Below, piece after piece: positions 12,952 through 17,526 of a DNA stretch of 17,526 nt. The stretch lies in the NCBI GenBank assembly GCA_028867845.1, contig JAGWFU010000004.1:1-17526 (forward strand), given 5' to 3'. The number at the start of each line of letters is the position of its first letter. Within the stretch, counting starts at the first letter, position 1. This DNA is from Microcaldota archaeon (GTDB lineage: Archaea; Micrarchaeota; Micrarchaeia; Micrarchaeales; Micrarchaeaceae). The translations under genes were made by a program, and so were the position numbers. The notes beneath the pieces are model-generated. The model was not told the DNA's origin. It was given only the letters and a program-made list of their open reading frames with translations, and did no database searches.

Positions 12952-13638
12952 CTATTGCTCGTCGTTTAGGGAAACAATAGCGTCCACGCTTTTTTGAAAT
13001 GTCTGGCCGTCAACTAGGCCGTAGACGCCTTGCAGTCCGTCCCTGAACTTCTTGGAGTTCACAGTATCTAATATCTTCCTAAATCTTTCCATGAAGTCGT
13101 ATCTGGAGGACACCTCGCCCTTCACCCAGCCCCTGTCTTTGATGCCGGGCACCAGCATGAAAAGATCCCTTATGTCCGTATACCTGCAGCTGAGCATCTT
13201 CAGGACAAATAGCGCATCGATGTCTACGACCCTTAGCTTGAGCTTTTCTGTTATCGTCTTCCCCTTCAGGGTCTTGACTTCCGAATGCTTGAAGACCCAG
13301 CCAGAGGGTATGGAAACCCCAGTCTGCCTGTCATGGATACCGCCTATCAGGACATCGAAGCTCACCTTGAATGAATTGGGCAGTATCTTTTCGTATCTGG
13401 CGAAGCTGATGCTGGGGCCTATTCTGGAGAACTCGGCTCTTTCGTAGCCCATGCGGAGCAGGACTTTGCCGATCCTTTCGTGCTCTGCTTCCAGCCCTAC
13501 GACTATGTCGCAGTCAACCGAGAACCTAGGCAGCGCATAAGCATTCACTGCGTAGCCCCCTATTACTACGAACTTGCGGCTCCCGAGACCTTTTAGTGCC
13601 TCAAATACCTCGCTTTCCCTTACCTGTAACGGATCCAT
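12952..13638 (-). CDS. Nucleotidyltransferase toxin, AbiEii-like
   Basis: This fits the toxin of a type IV (AbiE-like) toxin-antitoxin pair, a DNA polymerase beta-like nucleotidyltransferase whose relatives block growth by modifying tRNA with nucleotides. The motif GGYAVNAY (27-34, GG then helix) is followed by the Asp pair DCD (D42 and D44), and a third Asp lies in VSFDVLIGG (D95). VVDIDALFVLKMLSCRYTDIRDLF (about 137-160) matches the helical segment after the core in AbiEii/DUF1814 proteins. The 228-residue length is on the short side for AbiEii but usual for archaeal versions. The ATG at 13638 has a strong GAGGGAG Shine-Dalgarno located inside the end of the antitoxin gene, with which it overlaps by 38 bases, so the pair is coupled. 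It could alternatively be a housekeeping nucleotidyltransferase, but the gene pairing argues for a TA role. Confidence 0.82.
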   Translation of the reverse strand: MDPLQVRESEVFEALKGLGSRKFVVIGGYAVNAYALPRFSVDCDIVVGLEAEHERIGKVLLRMGYERAEFSRIGPSISFARYEKILPNSFKVSFDVLIGGIHDRQTGVSIPSGWVFKHSEVKTLKGKTITEKLKLRVVDIDALFVLKMLSCRYTDIRDLFMLVPGIKDRGWVKGEVSSRYDFMERFRKILDTVNSKKFRDGLQGVYGLVDGQTFQKSVDAIVSLNDEQ

Positions 13639-14221
13639 ATTTCTCCCTCATGTAATTGTAAGAGTAGGAGTAGGCCTCGTTCGCGTTCGCAAACCTTGAC
13701 GCCTCTGGCAAACCGATCACCTTAAAACCGGCCTTCATGGCATATTTCAAGGAATCTACTGGATTCAAGATGACATACTCTCCTATCGTAGCCCCCTCAT
13801 GTACATATACGGGTATGTCGCGCTCGCTGAAAAACTTCTTCCAGTAGCCCAAATCCTTTTTCAATACATTGATGAAGTAAGGCGATTTCTCCACGCCCCT
13901 CTGGACATAGGAGTAATCGCTCCATATCTCTACCGCCGATGAACCCGCAAAGGCGTAGGGCCTCTCCGCCCTTTTCACGGCTTCTGGAACCTTGAACCCT
14001 AACAAGCCCTTTACGGCCCTTTCGGGGCTTACACACACGTACGTGCCTCTTGACTTCTTCCTAATCCATCCGGACCGCAACAACAATGAGAATATCTTTT
14101 TCTTCATGCTCTGCCCCACTATCCAGTCCAGGTCGGACTGGCCGAATTCCTCAGTTGCACCGTGTTTCGTGAAAAACAATGCGTATGCCCTCAAGCCATA
14201 CTGCGGTATCTCATTTGTCAT
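13601..14221 (-). CDS. AbiEi-like antitoxin with winged-helix domain
   Basis: This is the probable antitoxin and autorepressor of the AbiE-like module. The N-terminal 70 residues have the winged-helix pattern of AbiEi proteins (FGQSDLDWIVGQSMKKKIFS, then LLRSGWIRKKSRGTYVCVSP). The C-terminal domain (YAFAGSSAVEIWSDYSYVQ at about 89-107, and IGEYVILNPVDSLKYAMKAGF) matches the archaeal antitoxin domain that neighbours nucleotidyltransferase genes, judged from memory of such pairs. The 206-residue length is typical of AbiEi. The gene is first in the operon and overlaps the toxin gene by 38 bases. A perfect palindrome covers its start codon and upstream bases (14220-14242), below a TATA box near 14244-14253, which is the layout expected for autoregulation of a leaderless or nearly leaderless transcript. 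Confidence 0.78.
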   Translation of the reverse strand: MTNEIPQYGLRAYALFFTKHGATEEFGQSDLDWIVGQSMKKKIFSLLLRSGWIRKKSRGTYVCVSPERAVKGLLGFKVPEAVKRAERPYAFAGSSAVEIWSDYSYVQRGVEKSPYFINVLKKDLGYWKKFFSERDIPVYVHEGATIGEYVILNPVDSLKYAMKAGFKVIGLPEASRFANANEAYSYSYNYMREKYGSVTGKGKRGI

Positions 14222-14242
14222 AGTTACCTATTAGGTAACTAT
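14220..14242 (-). promoter_or_regulatory. Palindromic operator at the AbiE-like promoter
   Basis: Two perfectly complementary 11-base arms, ATAGTTACCTA (14220-14230) and TAGGTAACTAT (14232-14242), meet at a single central T. The palindrome overlaps the antitoxin ATG (14221-14219) and directly abuts the TATA-like stretch AAATATTAAT on the minus strand (about 14241-14250). A repressor bound here would block the start of transcription. Known AbiEi proteins repress their own operon by binding inverted repeats in the promoter, so this is the expected binding site. Confidence 0.75.
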
Positions 14243-14292
14243 TAATATTTAAGCCTTCCCATCTAGCAAGTTGGAGATAGGATTCCGGCACG

Positions 14293-14385
14293 CATGTCGT
14301 GGTGGAGCTGGAGAAGGACTTGAAGTCTCTGAGTGCGTCGAGGGCACTCCCGGACAAGATCAGCATAGACATATCGTGGATGTGA
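14293..14385 (+). pseudogene. Detached, diverged copy of the leuS 3' end
   Basis: In the leuS frame this encodes HVVVELEKDLKSLSAS, then RALPDKISIDISWM and a TGA, against the genuine end with PVVVELEKDSKSMRAQ and RALPDKPSIDISWM. Eleven bases differ in eight codons and six of the eight are amino-acid changes, which suggests no protein-level constraint since duplication, or origin from a different leuS allele. There is no start codon and an in-frame TAG sits at 14278-14280, so it is not translated. It lies between the AbiE-like promoter and the VapBC promoter. Confidence 0.88.
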
Positions 14386-14401
14386 CTAGTGAGCAGCAAC
14401 A

Positions 14402-14424
14402 TTTATATACCTATAGTACTATAG
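14402..14424 (+). promoter_or_regulatory. VapBC promoter with palindromic operator
   Basis: TTTATATA (14402-14409) is a good TATA box 29-36 bases before the vapB ATG at 14438. It is followed immediately by CTATAGTACTATAG (14411-14424), a perfect 14-bp palindrome, and a further partial copy CTATATAG (14425-14432). VapB antitoxins typically repress their own operon by binding such palindromes through their ribbon-helix-helix domain. Confidence 0.65.
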
Positions 14425-14437
14425 CTATATAGATTAT

Positions 14438-14638
14438 ATGACTGGAACAACCACGATACAGTTGAGCCTTAAGGTAAGGTCTCTTCTGGACAATGTAAAG
14501 AGAGAGATAGGCGCTAGGAGCTATGCTGATGCCATAGTGTGGCTTGCCAAGAGGGCAAAGGTTATGGAGAAGAGCGAGCTGGGGCTGCTTCCAAAGCTGC
14601 ATACTTTCAGGAGGGAGAAGCATGACCGTTTTGATTGA
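14438..14638 (+). CDS. vapB: VapB-type antitoxin
   Basis: This is a 66-residue antitoxin of a type II pair. The N-terminus TTTIQLSLKVRSLLDNVKREIGARSYADAIVWLAKRA has the strand-helix-helix layout of ribbon-helix-helix DNA-binding proteins: strand at 4-10, first helix 12-22, second helix from SYADAI (28-33). The C-terminal part (about 42-66: KSELGLLPKLHTFRREKHD) would be the toxin-wrapping tail. The gene has its own TATA box and operator palindrome, and only a short leader of about six bases. It overlaps vapC by 17 bases. The partner directly downstream confirms its role. Confidence 0.85.
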   Translation: MTGTTTIQLSLKVRSLLDNVKREIGARSYADAIVWLAKRAKVMEKSELGLLPKLHTFRREKHDRFD

Positions 14639-14996
14639 TAGCTGGACGTGGATCGAGTACTGGAAGGGTGGCAAGCACGCACATGAGGCTATGGGATACA
14701 TCGAGAGCGATGAGGAGGCGTTCGTGTCCGCAGTAAACCTTATCGAGCTTTATACATGGGTAGCCAGGGACTATGGCGAAACGGTAGCCAGGTCAAGATT
14801 AGAGAGCGTGGAAGCCCGGTGCTATATTGTGCCATTAGAAAAGGGGATATCTCTTGACTCTGCCAGACTTAAGCTGAAACATAAGTTGGGCATAGCTGAT
14901 AGTATAGTTTTGGCTACAGCAAAAAGCGTAAATGGGAAAGTAGTCACAGGAGACTCTGACTTCAAGCACATAGATGGAGTGGTGTTTATTGGATAG
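14622..14996 (+). CDS. vapC: VapC toxin, PIN-domain ribonuclease
   Basis: PIN-domain toxins cut RNA (often initiator tRNA or rRNA) when released from the antitoxin, stopping translation. All four acidic active-site positions are present: D6 in VLIDSWTW, E42 in VNLIELYTW, D93 in GIADSIVLATA, and D111/D113 in VVTGDSDFK. The 124-residue length is typical. The ATG at 14622 is preceded by GGAGGGAG, while the frame extends upstream to 14544 only as an overlap with vapB. Nothing suggests inactivation. Antitoxin and toxin appear to be a complete, potentially active pair. The RNA target cannot be read from the sequence. Confidence 0.92.
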   Translation: MTVLIDSWTWIEYWKGGKHAHEAMGYIESDEEAFVSAVNLIELYTWVARDYGETVARSRLESVEARCYIVPLEKGISLDSARLKLKHKLGIADSIVLATAKSVNGKVVTGDSDFKHIDGVVFIG

Positions 14997-15058
14997 TTGG
15001 TGCTTACGACCAGATGTTAGGTAATCAATGATGCAAAAATCAAGCAAAGGAAGAGCTA

Positions 15059-15247
15059 ATGAAGGCCATAAAGAAACGCAAGAACATACGCTGGTCTGCT
15101 GTAGCCAAGAGGGCAATGCGGAACAAAGAGAAGACGTTAGAACTCATGGATAAACTACTTGCGAAGAGCCGATTAACTGAGAAAGATGCACTGATGATAG
15201 GAAGGAAGATAAACAGGGAAGTCGCAAGGAGGCATAGATTGAAATGA
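15059..15247 (+). CDS. VapB-like antitoxin relic, N-terminally shortened
   Basis: The 62 residues (MKAIKKRKNIRWSAVAKRAM, then KLLAKSRLTEKDALMIGRKI) match the middle and C-terminus of a common archaeal VapB type, in which NIRWSEVARKAI is the second helix of the ribbon-helix-helix and SKLTEEDAL the tail. The DNA-binding strand and most of the first helix are missing. The in-frame codons before the ATG still read KEEL, which would continue that first helix, but a TGA at 15029-15031 ends the frame. GGAAGAG before the ATG could allow translation. Its stop overlaps the start of a 12-codon toxin stub (ATGA), the normal coupling of vapBC. This points to a degraded pair; a shortened but functional antitoxin acting on another toxin is the alternative. 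Confidence 0.7.
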   Translation: MKAIKKRKNIRWSAVAKRAMRNKEKTLELMDKLLAKSRLTEKDALMIGRKINREVARRHRLK

Positions 15248-15282
15248 TACTAGGAATAGGCACTGATATTCGTTCAAGCTGA
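15244..15282 (+). pseudogene. Remnant of a VapC toxin start
   Basis: The ATG at 15244 overlaps the TGA of the VapB-like gene (ATGA). The frame reads MILGIGTDIRSS and stops. This resembles the usual VapC opening of M-(I/V)-L-V-(I/V)-D-T-N, with the first catalytic Asp replaced by Gly and the rest of the gene missing. The HAD gene starts four bases after the stop. The match is short, so the assignment depends mainly on its position behind the antitoxin. Confidence 0.5.
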
Positions 15283-15286
15283 TGTA

Positions 15287-15922
15287 ATGGGTCTCCTCAA
15301 GAAGTACGACGCGTTCATATTCGACTGGGACGGCACGCTCAACGGGATGAGGTTCGCACTGCGTCTCAACGAGAGCGTGAAGCACGCGCTGAAGCTATGG
15401 AACAAGGACAGCTCGATGAAGGACTTCGGCACTATGGGAATAGACCTGAAGAAGAAAAAGCTGTCCGATGAGCAGAGGAAGAACAGCATAATGGTGCCGC
15501 TCGCCGAGCTGCCGTTCTACATGAGCAGACCGAGGCTGCAGAACGGGACCGTGCACGTGCTCAAGAAGCTTGAGAGGGCTGGCAAGTACATGGCGATAGT
15601 CTCGAACGGCAACGAGCACAGGCTGATGAAGGAGCTCAACTACCTGGGCATAGCGGACTACTTCGACATAATATCCAGCGCCAAGTCGCTGAAGGCGATG
15701 AAGCCGAACCCCTCAGGCATAATTGCGGTGGTGAAGACATTGGGGGTGAAGCCGAATAGGGCTGTCTACATAGGCGACATGGTCGACGACGTCATATCCG
15801 CGAAGCTGGCACGGGTTGCATCCTGTGCCGTAGCGGACGGCTTCGACAGCTACCACAGGCTGAGGAGCGTCAAGCCCACCTATCTATTCAAGACCATAGA
15901 GGCGCTTGAGAAGGCGCTGTGA
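15287..15922 (+). CDS. HAD-superfamily hydrolase (phosphoglycolate phosphatase-like)
   Basis: A haloacid dehalogenase-type phosphatase that uses an aspartate nucleophile and Mg2+. Motif I is FDWDGTLNG (nucleophile D13, acid/base D15), motif II MAIVSNGNE (Ser about 106), motif III the lysine in AMKPNP (about 142), and motif IV YIGDMVDDV (about 162-170). The helical region between motif I and II is the cap domain, so this is a subfamily I enzyme. The 211-residue length suits phosphoglycolate or pyrophosphatase-type members; the substrate cannot be determined. It starts just after the TA relics and probably used to follow leuS more directly. No good Shine-Dalgarno is seen before the ATG. The next gene has its own promoter. 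Confidence 0.88.
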   Translation: MGLLKKYDAFIFDWDGTLNGMRFALRLNESVKHALKLWNKDSSMKDFGTMGIDLKKKKLSDEQRKNSIMVPLAELPFYMSRPRLQNGTVHVLKKLERAGKYMAIVSNGNEHRLMKELNYLGIADYFDIISSAKSLKAMKPNPSGIIAVVKTLGVKPNRAVYIGDMVDDVISAKLARVASCAVADGFDSYHRLRSVKPTYLFKTIEALEKAL

Positions 15923-15928
15923 GAATGG

Positions 15929-15936
15929 AATAAATA
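15929..15936 (+). promoter_or_regulatory. TATA box of the surface-protein gene
   Basis: AATAAATA is centred about 31 bases before the first ATG at 15964 and 34 before the second. No Shine-Dalgarno motif precedes either ATG. A nearly leaderless transcript is predicted. Confidence 0.5.
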
Positions 15937-15963
15937 CCTATGCAGCCAAGCCTTAGCGATTGG

Positions 15964-17526
15964 ATGATGGGCAAACGGCTGAAACAGCAGTCGGCGCTGG
16001 AGCTGCTCACCACTTACTCATGGGCTCTCCTGATAATTGCGATATTCGTGGCGGCTGTGGCTGTGATAAACAGCGCAAGGCCGGCGACCAACTACCTCGC
16101 ATCCTCGTGCTCGATAGAGCCCCTTCTCCCCTGCACCCAGACCCTTCTCACTTACAACACCATAAGCCCGATAAAGTTTACGGTGCTCTTCCAGAATAAC
16201 CTGGGGGAGACGATGTACTTCCCTCTTAACTCTATCAACATAACGGTCACCAACATAGGCAACAAAGGGGTCTCGTACTCGCTGGGCAACTGCACCCCGT
16301 CGCTCGCGCTCCAGGGGAACCCCGTGCTCTGCAGCGCCTACATACCGGGAACCTTCAAGCCCGCGATAGGGACACAGGAGACTATCCTGTTCTCGCTCAA
16401 CTATGAGCTGTGCAGCACCACCGCATTGGCATCGTGCATCTCGACGCAGTACAGGTCCACAGGGCAATCGTCCCAGACGATGGCGCCTTCCGCAACTTCG
16501 TTCCACCTGCTCAAGATGGTGGCAAGCCCAGCCTCGGGCACTGTGGACCTAAACGGCGTGACGTACCTCAACAACGCCAACGTCCTGCTCCTAACCAACA
16601 ACTACAACGTGTACGCGATACCTCCTTCAGGGTACAAGTTCTCCTCTTGGGGGATCAGCGTGGGGTCAGGGGGAGGCACTTCCTCGCTCTCCTCAGCGTC
16701 GGCGCAGAACTCCGTGCTCGCCCTGGGTTCCAACGCCACGCTCACGGCGAACTTCGGCGCGATAGGCTCCACGAGCACGGTGACCCTGACTTCTACATCG
16801 ACTACGACTACAACATCCACATGGGTCACCACCACGACCATCGCACCGGCGCTATTGGCGGGAGCGATAACTCCGTCTGCCCCGACATTGGACAGCGGGC
16901 AGAGCGTCACGCTCACATCAGCAGCATCTGGAGGAACAACGCCTTACTCGTATAGCTGGTACAGCGGGGGGTCGTCTACCTGCACATCTGACAGCGCGGT
17001 GGGCGGACAGACCTCGTCCACCTATGCGCCTTCGCCCTCTTCATCCACATACTATTGTTACCAGGTGGGGGATTCTTCCACCCCCCAGCAGTTCACCAAG
17101 TCCGCCACTGACTTGGTAACGGTCAACTCAGCGCTTTCTGCTGGGGCGGTAACGGCGTCGGGCACTACACTGGACAGCGGGCAGACAGTCACCCTCACCT
17201 CGCACCCATCGGGCGGCACGACAGCATACTCTTACGTGTGGTACAGTGGGAGTTCGGCGACCTGCTCTTCCGACGGCGCCGTGGGCGGGCAGACCTCCTC
17301 AACTTACGCCCCGTCGCCGTCATCGTCCACCTATTACTGCTACCAGGTCACGGATTCAGCCACTAGTCCTGAGTCGGCCAAGTCGGCGACCATATTGATA
17401 ACGGTCAACTCCGCCCTTGCTGCAGGTGCGATAACTCCATCGTCACCAAGCATATACACGGGAGGAAGCGGGGTTACCCTCTCCTCTGCTGCTTCAGGAG
17501 GTACGACTGCGTATTCCTACCAGTGG
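15964..17526 (+). CDS. Large surface protein: pilin-like N-terminus, Thr-rich stalk, Ig-like repeats (runs off right edge)
   Basis: A probable cell-surface or pilus-associated protein, 521 residues visible with no stop. After a basic leader (MMGKRLKQ) comes QSALELLTTYSWALLIIAIF (about residues 10-29), a class III signal: the peptidase should cut before QSALE, leaving Glu5, and the hydrophobic helix would anchor or polymerise the protein. Next comes a Cys-rich region (about 50-160, CSIEPLLPC and CTPSLALQGNPVLC). Then follow a module resembling InlB B-repeats (SPASGTVDLNGVTY and later GYKFSSWG, about 180-265), a Thr/Ser linker (about 270-294) and tandem 94-residue repeats from residue 296. Each complete repeat has two cysteines (STCTSD and YYCYQV). 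The A24-type peptidase at 8437 is a candidate processor. The first of two adjacent ATGs is used; the second, at 15967, is equally possible. Adhesion is an inferred role. Confidence 0.85.
   Translation, partial: MMGKRLKQQSALELLTTYSWALLIIAIFVAAVAVINSARPATNYLASSCSIEPLLPCTQTLLTYNTISPIKFTVLFQNNLGETMYFPLNSINITVTNIGNKGVSYSLGNCTPSLALQGNPVLCSAYIPGTFKPAIGTQETILFSLNYELCSTTALASCISTQYRSTGQSSQTMAPSATSFHLLKMVASPASGTVDLNGVTYLNNANVLLLTNNYNVYAIPPSGYKFSSWGISVGSGGGTSSLSSASAQNSVLALGSNATLTANFGAIGSTSTVTLTSTSTTTTTSTWVTTTTIAPALLAGAITPSAPTLDSGQSVTLTSAASGGTTPYSYSWYSGGSSTCTSDSAVGGQTSSTYAPSPSSSTYYCYQVGDSSTPQQFTKSATDLVTVNSALSAGAVTASGTTLDSGQTVTLTSHPSGGTTAYSYVWYSGSSATCSSDGAVGGQTSSTYAPSPSSSTYYCYQVTDSATSPESAKSATILITVNSALAAGAITPSSPSIYTGGSGVTLSSAASGGTTAYSYQW
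16849..17526 (+). repeat. Tandem 282-bp (94-residue) repeats in the surface protein
   Basis: Repeat 1 is 16849-17130, repeat 2 is 17131-17412, and repeat 3 starts at 17413 and runs off the window. The first two are exactly 282 bases each. The shared pattern is AGAITPS, LDSGQxVTLTS, SGGTTxYSYxWYSG, then SAVGGQTSSTYAPSPSSSTY with YYCYQV, and KSAT ending in TVNSAL. DNA-level differences are mainly at third positions, so the units have diverged under protein selection. The fold should be Ig-like or PKD-like beta-sandwich. Confidence 0.9.

Larger units (their letters stand above)
12946..14292. mobile_element. Putative inserted toxin-antitoxin cassette between leuS-end repeats
   Basis: This segment consists almost only of the two AbiE-like genes and their promoter/operator, both on the minus strand, and is bounded by the leuS 3' end and its diverged copy. 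By eye it is less GC-rich than leuS. The arrangement resembles integration at the 3' end of a gene with that end duplicated, as seen for elements that target tRNA or other conserved genes. No integrase, transposase or terminal inverted repeat lies inside it, so it would have needed help or arose by homologous recombination with a foreign leuS end. The mobile nature is an inference. Confidence 0.5.

Noticed and set aside
15017..15026. TTAGGTAATC as a second AbiE operator half-site
   Set aside because: It matches only about eight bases of one arm, has no inverted partner, and is not near a TATA box.
16774..16848. Thr codon run in the surface-protein gene as a CRISPR-like or simple DNA repeat
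   Set aside because: The repetition follows from a Thr/Ser-rich protein linker with mixed codons; there are no spaced identical repeat units.

Overview
The window is archaeal. It carries an archaeal AspRS N-terminus, archaeal-type LeuRS, ribosomal protein eL21, the RNA polymerase subunit RpoF (Rpb4) joined to DUF655, a CAU tRNA split by a short intron at position 37/38, TATA-type promoters (several apparently leaderless) and GGTG-type Shine-Dalgarno sites. Heavy AGG and ATA codon use, small tightly packed genes, a QSALExLxTY-type class III signal peptide and the long Cys-containing Ig-like repeat protein fit a DPANN archaeon, most likely a Micrarchaeota relative. The lineage is inferred from recognised protein families, not from a phylogeny.

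Layout. Positions 1-1310 (minus): 5' part of aspS behind ilvE. 1368-2063 (plus): an unknown protein abutting a minimal O6-alkylguanine-DNA alkyltransferase. 2053-2985 (minus): an unknown protein and a winged-helix regulator, separated by a GC-rich hairpin. 2986-3291: intergenic, with an orphan TATA box. 3292-3780: a small unknown gene and the intron-containing tRNA. 3781-4852: AT-rich DNA and a Fic-domain protein with its own leaderless promoter. 4921-6698: eL21 (plus) facing a minus-strand operon rpoF - DUF655 - unknown. 6791-7699: MoxR AAA+ ATPase. 7707-9943 (minus): six-TM protein, prepilin-type peptidase, superoxide dismutase. 10063-12945: leuS.

12946-15286 is an accessory toxin-antitoxin island. 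It holds an AbiE-like antitoxin/nucleotidyltransferase pair, a second and diverged copy of the last 93 bp of leuS exactly 1440 bp downstream of the first, an intact VapBC pair, and the eroded remains of another VapBC. 15287-17526: a HAD phosphatase, then the start of a large surface protein with a type IV pilin-like N-terminus, Thr-rich stalk and 94-residue tandem repeats that runs off the window.

How the parts connect. The A24-type peptidase at 8437-9315 is a plausible processing enzyme for the pilin-like protein at 15964. Three divergent gene pairs (ilvE/1368, rpoF/moxR, sod/leuS) each appear to share one near-symmetric TATA element with core AGCTAT. Both TA operons have perfect palindromes between TATA box and start codon, as expected of autoregulation. 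The most notable signal is the direct repeat of the leuS 3' end around the AbiE-like module, which looks like an integration or recombination scar.
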